Shown here one piece after another: positions 9,212 to 18,474 of a stretch of 64,000 nucleotides of DNA (positions are counted from its first letter, which is position 1; each line of letters starts with the position of its first letter). Location: positions 248,001-312,000 of the forward strand of contig CANMWK010000005.1 in the NCBI GenBank assembly GCA_947501615.1, in the 5' to 3' direction. Origin of the DNA: an uncultured Tenacibaculum sp. (GTDB taxonomy: Bacteria; Bacteroidota; Bacteroidia; Flavobacteriales; Flavobacteriaceae). Both the position numbers and the translations under genes were made by a program. The notes beneath the pieces were generated by a model. It ran no database searches. It saw only the letters and a program-made list of their open reading frames with translations, and was not told where the DNA came from.

Positions 9212-9215
9212 TGCT

Positions 9216-9560
9216 ATGGATATCGTAACATATATCGCTTATAGTATCATCTCTGGAATTACCATAGTTTATGTTGGAAATGCATGTTATCAAAATGGAA
9301 AAACATACATCGCTAATTTTTTTCCAAACGATTTAAACTTTGCGAACGGAATCAACAAAATTTTACGAACAGCCTATTATGTATTGAACTTAGGAATTGT
9401 TGTTTTCACGCTAAATAGTTTAAATAACATCGTAAATATTCAAGAATTGATAGAAGAAATTACTAGCAGATTGAGTTTTGTTTTACTACTCATCGCTTTT
9501 TTACACGGAATAAATTTAATCACAATATATATATATCACAAACAAATTAAAAACAAGTAA
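9216..9560 (+). CDS. Small membrane protein, paralogue of its downstream neighbour
   Basis: 114 residues with three membrane helices. It aligns with the next gene: YIAYSIISGITI against LIAYAIYLPIST, NGINKILRTAYYVLNLGIVVF against MATNKLFKIGFYLVNIGFALK, and IEEITSRLSFVLLLI against VETLSAKIGGFSVYL. It probably arose by tandem duplication and may form a heteromer with its neighbour. No named family recognised. It begins 4 bases after the DCC gene. Confidence 0.75.
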   Translation: MDIVTYIAYSIISGITIVYVGNACYQNGKTYIANFFPNDLNFANGINKILRTAYYVLNLGIVVFTLNSLNNIVNIQELIEEITSRLSFVLLLIAFLHGINLITIYIYHKQIKNK

Positions 9561-9562
9561 TT

Positions 9563-9934
9563 ATGAGTACAACATTAATATTAATAGCATACGCAATTTA
9601 TTTGCCAATCAGTACAGGACTAACCACTTTTGTATCACAACATTTATTTAAGAATAGTAAAATCTTTATGCTAGATATTTTTAATCAGCAACAAGAAATT
9701 GCTATGGCGACCAATAAATTATTTAAGATTGGTTTCTACTTGGTAAATATTGGTTTTGCATTAAAAATCATTAAGATTTATTCCCTAACAGATTACAAAG
9801 ATTTAGTAGAAACACTAAGTGCAAAAATTGGAGGTTTTTCTGTGTATTTAGGTGTGGTAATGATTGTATTTATCATGTTCTTTTTAAAAGGAAGGAAGGC
9901 AAGTAAAAGAGAAAATTTAAGAACACAAAATTAG
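9563..9934 (+). CDS. Small membrane protein, paralogue of its upstream neighbour
   Basis: 123 residues with three membrane helices and a basic C-terminus (KGRKASKRENLR), so the tail is probably cytoplasmic. Tandem paralogue of the protein at 9216, separated by only 2 bases. Function unknown. Confidence 0.75.
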   Translation: MSTTLILIAYAIYLPISTGLTTFVSQHLFKNSKIFMLDIFNQQQEIAMATNKLFKIGFYLVNIGFALKIIKIYSLTDYKDLVETLSAKIGGFSVYLGVVMIVFIMFFLKGRKASKRENLRTQN

Positions 9935-9942
9935 GGGTAGTT

Positions 9943-10836
9943 ATGAAAATCGTTATCGCTGGAGGAGCTGGATATTTGGGGAAGTTGCTTACCGAATACT
10001 ATAGAAAAAAGAAAGAAAATAAGATTTATATTTTAACTAGAACACAACAGTTAAATGTTGAAAATGTAAATTACGTACAATGGGATGGAAAAACGAAAGG
10101 CTATTGGACCAAACTTTTAGAAAACACAGATGTATTAATCAACCTAACAGGTAAATCGGTGAATTGTAGATATACAGCTAAAAATAAAGCTGAAATTTAT
10201 GCAAGCCGATTAGAAAGTACAAGTGTATTATGTGAAGTGATCCAAGGATTAAAGTTTCCGCCTAAAGTTTTTATTCAGTCTTCTTCAGCAACGATTTACA
10301 GACATTCAGAAGATACATTAATGACAGAAGCCGATGGAGAAATAGGAATCGATTTTTCTATGGATGTATGCAAGAAATGGGAACAGATTTTTAATGCTTT
10401 TGAATTACCAAAAACTAAAAAAATAATAACAAGAACATCAATTGTTGTTGGAGGTAAAGGCGGAGCATTTCCAATCATGAAAAGAATGACAAAACTTGGG
10501 TTAGGAGGGAAGCAAGGTAATGGAAAGCAATATATCAGTTGGATCTCAGAGCAGGACTATGTGAATGCAATAGATTTTCTTTTATATCAAGAATCTGGTA
10601 TTTATAATCTTTGTGTTCCGAATCCAATACAGAATGTAGCATTTCAAAAAGAATTAAGGAAAAAGTTAAAAGTTCCGTTTGGTTTACCATCACCAAAGTG
10701 GATGTTAAAAATAGGAGCTAGATTCATAGGGACTGAAACTGAGTTGTTATTAAAAAGTAGAAATGTGTATCCGAAAAAACTCTTGGATTTAGGGTTTAAG
10801 TTCCAAACGGATAATTTTTATGAATTTAAAATGTAA
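9943..10836 (+). CDS. TIGR01777-family NAD(P)-binding oxidoreductase (epimerase-like)
   Basis: 297 residues. The Rossmann dinucleotide motif GGAGYLG is at residues 7-13. INLTGKSVNCRYTAKNK and RTSIVVGGKGGAFP are diagnostic of the TIGR01777/YfcH-like extended SDR family. The C-terminal about 45 residues (LPSPKWMLKIGARFIGTET) are the DUF1731 domain. Cytoplasmic; substrate unknown. It lies in the run downstream of operator copy 3, next to DCC and SRPBCC genes, a combination I recall from other Bacteroidota. Confidence 0.9.
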   Translation: MKIVIAGGAGYLGKLLTEYYRKKKENKIYILTRTQQLNVENVNYVQWDGKTKGYWTKLLENTDVLINLTGKSVNCRYTAKNKAEIYASRLESTSVLCEVIQGLKFPPKVFIQSSSATIYRHSEDTLMTEADGEIGIDFSMDVCKKWEQIFNAFELPKTKKIITRTSIVVGGKGGAFPIMKRMTKLGLGGKQGNGKQYISWISEQDYVNAIDFLLYQESGIYNLCVPNPIQNVAFQKELRKKLKVPFGLPSPKWMLKIGARFIGTETELLLKSRNVYPKKLLDLGFKFQTDNFYEFKM

Positions 10837-10840
10837 AATT

Positions 10841-11314
10841 ATGCCAACAATAATGACATTTACTAAAATAAAAGCACCAAAAAAATTAGTTTTTGATTTA
10901 TCAAGAAGTATTGAGTTACATAAAATATCAACTCAAGAAACAAATGAAAAAGTGGTAGCCGGAAGAAAATCAGGATTGATAGAATTAGGAGAAACCGTAA
11001 CTTGGCGAGCAAAACATTTAGGCGTTTATCAGAATTTTACATCAAAAATTACGGGATGTATTCCAACAAGTTATTTTGCAGATAAAATGGTTAAGGGAGC
11101 GTTTAAGAGATTTAGACACGAGCATTTTTTTTCTTATCAAAATAATACAACATTATTAGTTGATGTAATGGAATATATTTCTCCTTTAGGAATCATAGGA
11201 AAACTGGTTGATTATTTATTTCTAGAAAAATATATGACACGTTTTTTAATAGAAAGAAACAATATAATAAAGTTATATGCAGAATCAGATAAATGGAAAG
11301 AGATTATTCAATGA
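10841..11314 (+). CDS. SRPBCC-family protein
   Basis: 157 residues from the ATG at 10841, four bases after the previous stop. An upstream ATG at 10820 would overlap the previous gene and add seven residues that look like read-through of its 3' end. The pattern IKAPKKLVFDLSRSIELH, then ETVTWRAKHLGVYQNFTSKIT, matches START/polyketide-cyclase-like SRPBCC ligand-binding proteins. These bind hydrophobic ligands in a deep pocket. It is co-transcribed with the TIGR01777 gene. Confidence 0.85.
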   Translation: MPTIMTFTKIKAPKKLVFDLSRSIELHKISTQETNEKVVAGRKSGLIELGETVTWRAKHLGVYQNFTSKITGCIPTSYFADKMVKGAFKRFRHEHFFSYQNNTTLLVDVMEYISPLGIIGKLVDYLFLEKYMTRFLIERNNIIKLYAESDKWKEIIQ

Positions 11315-11327
11315 AAAATAGAACAGT

Positions 11328-11741
11328 ATGAATAAAACTATATTATGGACCACATGGCTAAATAGAATTATAATGTTGTTAACGTTTAGTTCATTATCCA
11401 TTGGGTTACTATCTACACATTATGAATATGGTATTTATAGTTTAATGTTAGCGATTCCTCTAGGAATATTTCAATTCTTTGGAGCAGTCAACCTTTGTTA
11501 TGTGATACGAGATAAAGATGTAAAAAGTTATAAGAGAATTAATAGATATACGAATTCGGTAGGATTATATTTTTTAACATGTTTTATTTTATATTTCGTT
11601 GTGTTTTTTTTAGAAGAATTTATTCCGTTTAATTTAGATTATATAGGCTATACTTTAGTAGTTATACCTATTATTTTAGCTTTCTTTTTTACATATATAA
11701 TGGAATCAATGTACAGAGAAAAAACTAGTTCACTTGAATAA
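11328..11741 (+). CDS. Small four-helix membrane protein (paralogue 4)
   Basis: 137 residues with four membrane helices. The N-terminus closely parallels the protein at 6479 and the PLG-IQF motif parallels that at 8021. Its last 17 bases overlap the 3' end of the convergent FKBP lipoprotein gene. It is probably the last gene of the GbsR cluster, 13 bases after the SRPBCC gene. Function unknown. Confidence 0.75.
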   Translation: MNKTILWTTWLNRIIMLLTFSSLSIGLLSTHYEYGIYSLMLAIPLGIFQFFGAVNLCYVIRDKDVKSYKRINRYTNSVGLYFLTCFILYFVVFFLEEFIPFNLDYIGYTLVVIPIILAFFFTYIMESMYREKTSSLE

Positions 11742-12195
11742 GTTCGATGTCAAAATTAACAACAGTATTTGGAGGAATAATACCATTACCAAATTCTTTA
11801 TAGGCTAATTTAGAAGGAATAAATAAAGATATATTTCCTCCTTCTTTTAAAAGTTGAAGACCTTGGCTAAATCCTTCAATTACTCCAGTTAAATTAAATG
11901 AAATATCATCATTTTCATCGAAAACAGAATCACTTAAAAAGTAACCTTTGTAGTTAACTTTAACAGTTGAGTTGTTAAGGGGAGAAATGCCAGCTCCTTC
12001 ATTATGAATGATATAATATAATCCAGATTCGTTTTTTTGAGCGGTTAGATTTTTTTCATCTAAATATTCAAGGATCTCCTGTTCGTTGATTAGATCATAG
12101 TTTTTTGTGTCTTCAGGAATGTTGTCTTCAGCATCATTAGAACAAGACACCCACAACATTGGTAAAACAAATAAAAGGATATATAATTTTTTCAT
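11725..12195 (-). CDS. FKBP-type peptidyl-prolyl isomerase, lipoprotein
   Basis: 156 residues. The signal ends in a lipobox-like LWVSC with Cys18, so it is lipid-anchored. The FKBP domain covers about residues 65-155: VKVNYKGYFLSDSVFDE, GVIEGFSQGLQLLKEGGNISLFIPSKLAY and the closing PPNTVVNFDIELI. It should assist proline isomerisation of envelope proteins; this type of FKBP lipoprotein is common near gliding and secretion genes in Flavobacteriaceae. It converges on and overlaps the gene at 11328. Confidence 0.9.
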   Translation of the reverse strand: MKKLYILLFVLPMLWVSCSNDAEDNIPEDTKNYDLINEQEILEYLDEKNLTAQKNESGLYYIIHNEGAGISPLNNSTVKVNYKGYFLSDSVFDENDDISFNLTGVIEGFSQGLQLLKEGGNISLFIPSKLAYKEFGNGIIPPNTVVNFDIELIQVN

Positions 12196-12509
12196 TTTTG
12201 AAATTTATTATCTTATCAAAAATAGAAAAATATAAAATTAAAGTCAACCTTGAATTTAACTTGAACATTTTTTTTAGGGGGGTAATGTAAAGTTAAAATT
12301 GGTTAGCATTTCAAAATCTTTCTAAGCTATTGTATAATTTAAAAAGATTAAAAAATCATGTAGGTTGACTCAATTTTACATTATAAATATATAAAACATT
12401 TATTGTTAAATGGTTGTTTTTCAGTAAAAAAGAGTGGAGTAGTTACGCTTTTTTATAAAATGTATATCAAAGATTAAAAAGAAAATAGGTTTAAAATAGA
12501 ATACATAGA
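12196..12509. other. Divergent intergenic region
   Basis: Lies between the divergent FKBP and DUF2071 genes and must hold both promoters. It includes AAGTCAACCTTGAATTTAAC, a G-run (AGGGGGGTAATG) and A/T tracts. I saw no clear TAnnTTTG box, operator or small gene. Confidence 0.5.
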
Positions 12510-13217
12510 ATGAGTTTTTTAAAAGCAGAATGGCGAAAGCTAGTTATGATTAATTATGCGGTTAATCCAGAAATATTAAAACCTTATGTACCCAAAGGAA
12601 CATCCTTAGATTTTTATGAGGGAAAATGTTATGTGAGTGTAGTTGGTTTTATGTTCTTAAACACAAAGTTACTAGGCGTAAAGGTACCTTTTCATGTTAA
12701 TTTTGAAGAGGTTAATTTACGTTTTTATGTTAAAAGAGTTGAAGGTAATGAAGTAAAGCGAGGGGTTGTTTTTATTAAAGAAATTGTACCTAAACCAGCA
12801 ATTACTTTCGTTGCTAATACGATTTATAATGAACATTATGAGACTTTATCGATGAAACATGATTGGAATATTTCTAATACTACTATAAAAGTTGAGTATA
12901 CATGGAAGAAAAATAAGAAGTGGAATACCATAGCTGTTGAAGCTTCGGCTGAACAGAAAGAAATACCCTTAGGATCGGAAATTGAATTTATTGCAGAACA
13001 TTATTGGGGGTATTCTAAAAAAAATGAAAAAGAAACAACGGAATATGAAGTGAAACATCCAACTTGGAAATATTATACAGTAAACAAATCGGAATTAGAA
13101 TTAGATTTTAAAGCAAATTATGGAGAAGATTTTGAGTTTCTAAAAAATGAAAAACCAACATCTGTATTTTTATTAGAAGGATCGGAGGTTTCTGTAGAAA
13201 ATAAAAAGAAGCTATAA
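12510..13217 (+). CDS. YqjF-like DUF2071 family protein
   Basis: 235 residues, the usual family length. The opening LKAEWRKLVMINYAVNPEILKPYVPKGT, then GKCYVSVVGFMFLNTKLLGV, and NLRFYVKRVEGNEVKRGVVFIKEIVPK, are typical of DUF2071, related to the acetoacetate decarboxylase fold. Biochemical activity is not established. Cytoplasmic. Appears monocistronic. Confidence 0.88.
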   Translation: MSFLKAEWRKLVMINYAVNPEILKPYVPKGTSLDFYEGKCYVSVVGFMFLNTKLLGVKVPFHVNFEEVNLRFYVKRVEGNEVKRGVVFIKEIVPKPAITFVANTIYNEHYETLSMKHDWNISNTTIKVEYTWKKNKKWNTIAVEASAEQKEIPLGSEIEFIAEHYWGYSKKNEKETTEYEVKHPTWKYYTVNKSELELDFKANYGEDFEFLKNEKPTSVFLLEGSEVSVENKKKL

Positions 13218-13256
13218 CTTTTTCAAGTACAACAATTCTTATTTTATAAACAAAAT

Positions 13257-13290
13257 AACCCCAAATAAAGCTATTGTTTTATCTGGGGTA
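13257..13290 (-). terminator. Rho-independent terminator of the S9 peptidase gene
   Basis: ACCCCA and TGGGGT flank an A/T-rich inner stem (AATAAAGC against TTTTAT). On the minus strand the hairpin is followed by a T-rich stretch. It is about 45 bases past the peptidase stop and may also end the DUF2071 transcript. Confidence 0.75.
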
Positions 13291-13332
13291 TACTACTGGT
13301 TAGGCTAATTTTTTAGTTAAAGGACGTTACAA

Positions 13333-15975
13333 TTATTTTAAAGTAGAGGTAACTTTTGCATTACCCATTGCAGGAATTACTTGCTCTAATTTAGTCGCTA
13401 TTCCTTTATTTTGATCTATAAATAAAGTAGTAATGTCTTTACTATTATCATTATTTACAATAACAACTTTCCAAGTATTACCTTCTTTTCCTTCTACATT
13501 TAATTTCATTGTTTTCATTTTTTGAGTTGCAAAATCAAATGTGTTATAAATTAATGAATATCCTTTAGTAAGTGGAAGTTTAGCAATCAATACATCAAGT
13601 GCAGCACCATCTGAAATAAACGCACCAGTCAATTTTTTATCCACTGTTTTTCCTAGCATAGTAGTCGTTATTTTATCATCAGTAATAAGCATTTCAATTT
13701 TTTGTCCTGCTTGAGAAATCACACGTTTTACCTGTTTCATATCTTTAAGATACATTTCATCTGTACTATCTCCCATAGGAGAAGAAGAAGCATTTTTAAC
13801 AACCCACATGCCTTCTGTTTGTTTAATTTCTCTTGTCATTGCTAAAGGAATAGTTTGTCCTTGAACTTCTACTTTTACATCGTAAGTGTAACTACCTTCT
13901 TTAAGGTTGTTTTTTAAGGAAGGAATTTTGTTAGCGACAGCAATTTTTTCTGCTTTTTTATATTCAACTTTGGTAATATCCTGAGTCATTTCTTTCAATC
14001 GCTTGGCGATATCAGTAGGCATAGATTTTTGATAACGAGTACCACAGTATTTTGCTAAATATTTCTCAATACCAGCAAACATAGCCTGACTATTTACAGG
14101 TTTTCTAAAACCATGTCCTTCATCTTCAGCTAAAATATATTCAACATCTGTTCCTAATTCACGTAAGGCTACCACAATTTGATCACTTTCAGCTTGTTTA
14201 ACACGAGGGTCATTAGCCCCTTGAATAATTAATAAAGGTGATTTAATTTGATTCGCATAAAACAAAGGACTTTCTTTACGAAGTATTTTCTTTCCTTCTT
14301 CAGTATTCGGATCTCCCATACGCTTATACATTGTTTTTCTAAACGATTCCCAATACGCAGGGATAGATTCTAATAAGGTAAATAAGTTACTTGGTCCAAC
14401 TATATCCACACCACAAGCATATACATCAGGAGTAAACGCAAGTCCAGCTAAAGTTGCATAACCACCATAACTTCCTCCCATAATGGCTACTTTTTTCTCG
14501 TCTACTAAACCTTGTTTTACAAGGTGTTTTACTCCCCAAGTAATATCATCTTGCATTTTCATTCCCCATTCCATATTTCCAGCATTTAAAAACTTCTTTC
14601 CAAATCCAGTACTAGCTCTAAAGTTAGGTTGCAGCACAACAAAACCTCTATTCGCTAAAAACTGTGCATAAGGATGGTAGCCCCAATTATCTCTAGCCCA
14701 AGGTCCACCGTGAATTAACATAACTAAAGGTAGTTTTTTAGTTGTTTGATATTTAGGGACTGTTAAATACGCAGGTATTTCTAACCCATCACTACTCTTG
14801 TAAGCAATAGGGGTCATTTCACATAAAGCATCTTCATGTTTTTTTAACTCTGGTCTGGGAGTATATTGATAAATTAACTCTTTGGTATCTCTATTATAAA
14901 AATAGCTTTCAGAAGCAAATTTATCACCATAAACAGAGACTAAGAACTTTTTTTCATCACTTGTATTACTTCCCATAGAAACTTCCCTACCTGGGAATTT
15001 CGATTTTAAAAACTCATACGCTTCTTTCCAAGAATCATTTTTCCAGTAACGTCTTGTTTTTGCATCTGTATATGAGGTTAAAATCATTTCTTTAGTAACA
15101 TTACTAAACGATACGCCACCAAAATCTACTTTTCCTAATGGATCTTTTTCGACTAACGTAGTTTTTAAAGAGTTTAGATCCATTAAAAATAAAGAAGAGA
15201 AGTTTACATTATTCCCTTTGTTAGATACTAAGTACACTTTAGAGTTATCTTTACTCCATCCTGTTACATATGCTGATTCTAAAATTGAAGTTTCATAAAT
15301 AGGAGTAAAACTATTATCAGAATTCACTTTAAGTATTTGAGAATTCCCATTTTCTAAAGTTTTATAAGCCAATCTTAATTTTTCATTCCAATCAAACCCC
15401 CAACCAGTTATTTTCTCAGTATTTTTAAATAACAAGGTAAGTTTTCCTGTGCTGATTTCTAATTGATATAAATCATGATATGCAGGATCTCTATCATTTA
15501 ATCCTACCATTAAAATGTCTGGGTTTTTTTTGCTTACTTGGTAAATAGCAGCTCTAACTTTTTCGTTAGGAGTTAAATCTCTAGAAGTTGGTACTCCATC
15601 AGCAGTTGCTTTGTCCTTAGGGTTTACAGCAAAAACATGAAAGTTTTCATTACCACCAGCATCTTTAACATATAAAATGTTTTTTCCATCGTGAGTCCAA
15701 AAATACCCACCTATTGGTCTGGTGTTATTTGTTAGTGGTTTAGCATCTGTAAAAGGAGCATCAAATGCTTTTACCCAAATATTCATAATTCCATTGTATT
15801 CTTTCATGAAAGAAATCCATTTTCCATCAGGACTCAATTGTCCTCCAGATATTTCAGGGTTACCAAAGAATATTTCTCTATCGATTAATGGTACATCAGT
15901 ATTCATTTTTTTTTGTGCGTTTGCTAGGAGTGGAAGTATCAAAACCATAGCAAAGATTATTTTAGGTAGTTTCAT
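13333..15975 (-). CDS. S9 family (prolyl oligopeptidase-like) peptidase, secreted
   Basis: 880 residues. The signal peptide ends at LLANAQ. An N-terminal beta-propeller (about 35-390) precedes an alpha/beta-hydrolase domain (about 395-650) with Ser502 in MGGSYGGY, Asp589 in GANDPRV and His621 in DEGHGF. The oxyanion region LMLIHGGPWARD is intact. An extra about 220-residue C-terminal domain of unknown function follows, longer than typical S9C enzymes of about 650-700 residues. It probably degrades peptides in the periplasm. Single gene, with its own terminator at 13257. Confidence 0.93.
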   Translation of the reverse strand: MKLPKIIFAMVLILPLLANAQKKMNTDVPLIDREIFFGNPEISGGQLSPDGKWISFMKEYNGIMNIWVKAFDAPFTDAKPLTNNTRPIGGYFWTHDGKNILYVKDAGGNENFHVFAVNPKDKATADGVPTSRDLTPNEKVRAAIYQVSKKNPDILMVGLNDRDPAYHDLYQLEISTGKLTLLFKNTEKITGWGFDWNEKLRLAYKTLENGNSQILKVNSDNSFTPIYETSILESAYVTGWSKDNSKVYLVSNKGNNVNFSSLFLMDLNSLKTTLVEKDPLGKVDFGGVSFSNVTKEMILTSYTDAKTRRYWKNDSWKEAYEFLKSKFPGREVSMGSNTSDEKKFLVSVYGDKFASESYFYNRDTKELIYQYTPRPELKKHEDALCEMTPIAYKSSDGLEIPAYLTVPKYQTTKKLPLVMLIHGGPWARDNWGYHPYAQFLANRGFVVLQPNFRASTGFGKKFLNAGNMEWGMKMQDDITWGVKHLVKQGLVDEKKVAIMGGSYGGYATLAGLAFTPDVYACGVDIVGPSNLFTLLESIPAYWESFRKTMYKRMGDPNTEEGKKILRKESPLFYANQIKSPLLIIQGANDPRVKQAESDQIVVALRELGTDVEYILAEDEGHGFRKPVNSQAMFAGIEKYLAKYCGTRYQKSMPTDIAKRLKEMTQDITKVEYKKAEKIAVANKIPSLKNNLKEGSYTYDVKVEVQGQTIPLAMTREIKQTEGMWVVKNASSSPMGDSTDEMYLKDMKQVKRVISQAGQKIEMLITDDKITTTMLGKTVDKKLTGAFISDGAALDVLIAKLPLTKGYSLIYNTFDFATQKMKTMKLNVEGKEGNTWKVVIVNNDNSKDITTLFIDQNKGIATKLEQVIPAMGNAKVTSTLK

Positions 15976-16146
15976 AAAAATTTAAGATTTTGATATATAG
16001 GTGTACTGGGTTTTAAAAATGTTACACTTTAATTGAAGTAATTTTTTAAAAAGGTTATGTTTTAGCTGTCTCTATAAGTGAATTTAAAGGAAACAATAAA
16101 TTATAATTGTTTAAGTTTACTTTTTATGATAACAACTTTATAAATT

Positions 16147-17430
16147 ATGAAAAAGCGTTTAGTGATATTAGTCCTATTTTTTGTTCTGAAAATTTTTGCT
16201 AATGGTGGTCCGATTGATGGATCTGTATTTTATAAAACAGGAGATATAGTTTTAATGAAATATGCAGAAGTTAAACTATTGAAAGAAGATCTCAATATAA
16301 AAATAGAAGGAGATTATAGTTGGGTTACAGTACAATATATGCTTACAAATACTTCATCATATAACAAAGAAATTACGTACGGTTTCCCTGTAGAGCTTTT
16401 AGCGAGATCAGACTGGGGAGAAGAAAAAGCTCCAGTAAGTAATATGAAATTTATCATAAATGGGAAGCGTGTACCATTTGAAAGTCAAACAGATCTTTCT
16501 ACATTTACATCAGAAGTTAAAGGTTTTTCGGGTGAAGAGGTTTTAATAAAGAGAAAATGGCATGTAATAGACTTTTCAGTTGAAGAAGATGAAACAGTAA
16601 CATTACAAGTAAGTTATAAAGTGAAAAATAGTTTTATTGATTGGGCTACAAGTAAAAGTTTTTTTGAAAATTATGATGAAAGAAAGTTTATTTATGATTT
16701 TAGAGCTGCTGGAAAATGGGGGAAAGGTTATGTAAATACTATGAATATTGTTATTGATGCTTCAACTGTTACCAATAACGGTGGGGATATAAAAATTAAA
16801 GGACTTGATGTGGTAAATGATAAAGGAATATATCGTTTTTCTAGTACTAATTTTGATTTAAAAAACAGTTCTTCATTGTATATATCGTATAAGAATGATT
16901 CAGAGAAGTTTTCTAAGTATGTGTTAGCACACAGAATTGCTAAAAAGCATATAAAAAAGGTTAGCGTTTCTTCTAAGTTAAGAGGGAGTTACGGTAAAGA
17001 AAATTTATTCGACAATGATTTTAAAACTGCTTGGGTAGAAGGAAAAAAAGGAGCGGGGATAGGAGAAAAAATTGAAATTGAATTGGATAATTATAACTTA
17101 GCTAGTATTTGTTTGATTAATGGATATACCAAAAATAAAGAGGTTTACACTAAGAATAATCGATTGAAAAAAGTAAAGCTAGAAGTAGAAATAGTTGATT
17201 ATGAAGATGAGACCAAAACCAAAAAAAATAGTAAAGAGATAGAATTTGAAGATAAAGAATTTACAGAAATAACGCCTTTGAATTTTCTGTCGTTAAGTGA
17301 AATAGTAGACGATTATGGGGAAGGTTTTTATAAAATGAAAAAAGTAACAATTACTATTTTAGAAGTATATAGAGGTACAGCTTATAATGATACTTGTATT
17401 TCAGAACTTTTTCTTTTGGGATATAAATGA
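16147..17430 (+). CDS. Secreted protein with C-terminal NADase-type/discoidin-like glycan-binding region
   Basis: 427 residues. The signal peptide ends near KIFANGG. Residues 20-240 are beta-rich (DYSWVTVQYMLTNTSS). From about 275 the pattern SSKLRGSYGKENLFDNDFKTAWVEG, GIGEKIEIELD, INGYTKNKEVYTKNNRLKKVKL matches the discoidin-like fold annotated as NADase-type glycan-binding domain. The role is probably binding rather than catalysis. It overlaps the next gene by ATGA. Confidence 0.75.
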   Translation: MKKRLVILVLFFVLKIFANGGPIDGSVFYKTGDIVLMKYAEVKLLKEDLNIKIEGDYSWVTVQYMLTNTSSYNKEITYGFPVELLARSDWGEEKAPVSNMKFIINGKRVPFESQTDLSTFTSEVKGFSGEEVLIKRKWHVIDFSVEEDETVTLQVSYKVKNSFIDWATSKSFFENYDERKFIYDFRAAGKWGKGYVNTMNIVIDASTVTNNGGDIKIKGLDVVNDKGIYRFSSTNFDLKNSSSLYISYKNDSEKFSKYVLAHRIAKKHIKKVSVSSKLRGSYGKENLFDNDFKTAWVEGKKGAGIGEKIEIELDNYNLASICLINGYTKNKEVYTKNNRLKKVKLEVEIVDYEDETKTKKNSKEIEFEDKEFTEITPLNFLSLSEIVDDYGEGFYKMKKVTITILEVYRGTAYNDTCISELFLLGYK

Positions 17431-18230
17431 AAACATTAAGTTATATTTTGTTGTTAACGTTTAGTACTCATTTTTCTAGTACTAAAATATGGATTCAAGT
17501 AAATGATGAATTACCAATTTATGAATCAACTGTAAGAATTATTGAAGGAGAGCATATCGTTTTGCAAACTGAAGCCTCGGGAAATTGGGTTGAAATAAAG
17601 CCAGTTTTAAAAGAATACGATAATTTATCAGATGGAATACATAAAATAAAAGCAATAGACTATAAGGTAAACAAAATTGGTGTTAAAGACAATGAAGAAA
17701 AACTTAAATTAGAAAGCTTAGTACCAGGAACACATTATTACGGAAGATTTAAAAAATCGGTAACTTCGTTTACCTCTAAAAAACCAATTCATTTAGAAAG
17801 TGATTCAATTGTACAAATTATTGTTAGAAAAGATAATAGTTATACTGGTGTTTTAACAGAGTTATTAAATTTACCGTTTATCATACCACCAAAAGTAATT
17901 TCAGATTATGGTCATCAAACAGACCTTTGTATAGGGACAGATTGCGCAGAGTTAGCAATTTACGGAATGAGAAGACTCGGTTATAAAATACCATATTGTG
18001 GCCCAAAAAATATTTATAAATACACTAAAAAGACAAGTGAGGTTAAATCAGGGATACTACTTCATTTTGGTTTTCAAGTGTCAGTTTTATATAAAGATAA
18101 AGGAATTGTTGGTGTGTTAGATAAAGAAGATTTATTAATTCATGCGTTTGAAGATAAAGTTGAAATTATACCTTTCGGACACACCAAATTATCAAAACTA
18201 CCGTATAAACTTTATGAATGGAAATTTTAA
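17427..18230 (+). CDS. Secreted protein with NlpC/P60-like cysteine hydrolase region
   Basis: 267 residues with a signal peptide. The second half has CIGTDCAELAIYGMRRLGY (Cys aligned with the NlpC/P60 nucleophile), a small-residue strand LLHFGFQVSVLY, and EDLLIHAFED with the candidate catalytic His. That spacing suggests a papain-like peptidoglycan or amide hydrolase, but the match is partial and the activity is inference. Translationally coupled to the binding protein upstream (4-base overlap). Confidence 0.65.
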   Translation: MKTLSYILLLTFSTHFSSTKIWIQVNDELPIYESTVRIIEGEHIVLQTEASGNWVEIKPVLKEYDNLSDGIHKIKAIDYKVNKIGVKDNEEKLKLESLVPGTHYYGRFKKSVTSFTSKKPIHLESDSIVQIIVRKDNSYTGVLTELLNLPFIIPPKVISDYGHQTDLCIGTDCAELAIYGMRRLGYKIPYCGPKNIYKYTKKTSEVKSGILLHFGFQVSVLYKDKGIVGVLDKEDLLIHAFEDKVEIIPFGHTKLSKLPYKLYEWKF

Positions 18231-18310
18231 TTGCAGGGCGATAGCAAAGAGTTAAATTCCTTAATACTTGTTATAGAAAGTTACAAGATTTTTAATTTAC
18301 TCAGTAAAAG

Positions 18311-18451
18311 AGGTCTAAAAAGATTATTTTTCGTCAAACTTGTTTCAGTTTCTCATCACGACTGATAATCAGAAGAATGGGGTTCTGGAATACTGAAACA
18401 AGTTCAGCACATGTAAATTCAGAATGACGTTTTTAGATACTTTTTAGACCT
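18311..18451. repeat. Long intergenic palindrome between convergent genes
   Basis: AGGTCTAAAAAGAT at the left is complementary to ACTTTTTAGACCT at the right. Nested inside are AACTTGTTTCAGT and ACTGAAACAAGTT. The middle (CATCACGACTGATAATCAG) resembles dispersed flavobacterial intergenic elements. It would form a large hairpin and may end both convergent transcripts. Confidence 0.75.
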
Positions 18452-18474
18452 TTTATCTTTAAAAATAATACTTT

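Noticed and set aside
15722..15985. 87-codon plus-strand frame at the start of the S9 peptidase
   Set aside because: Antisense shadow of a well-supported gene, including its signal peptide region.
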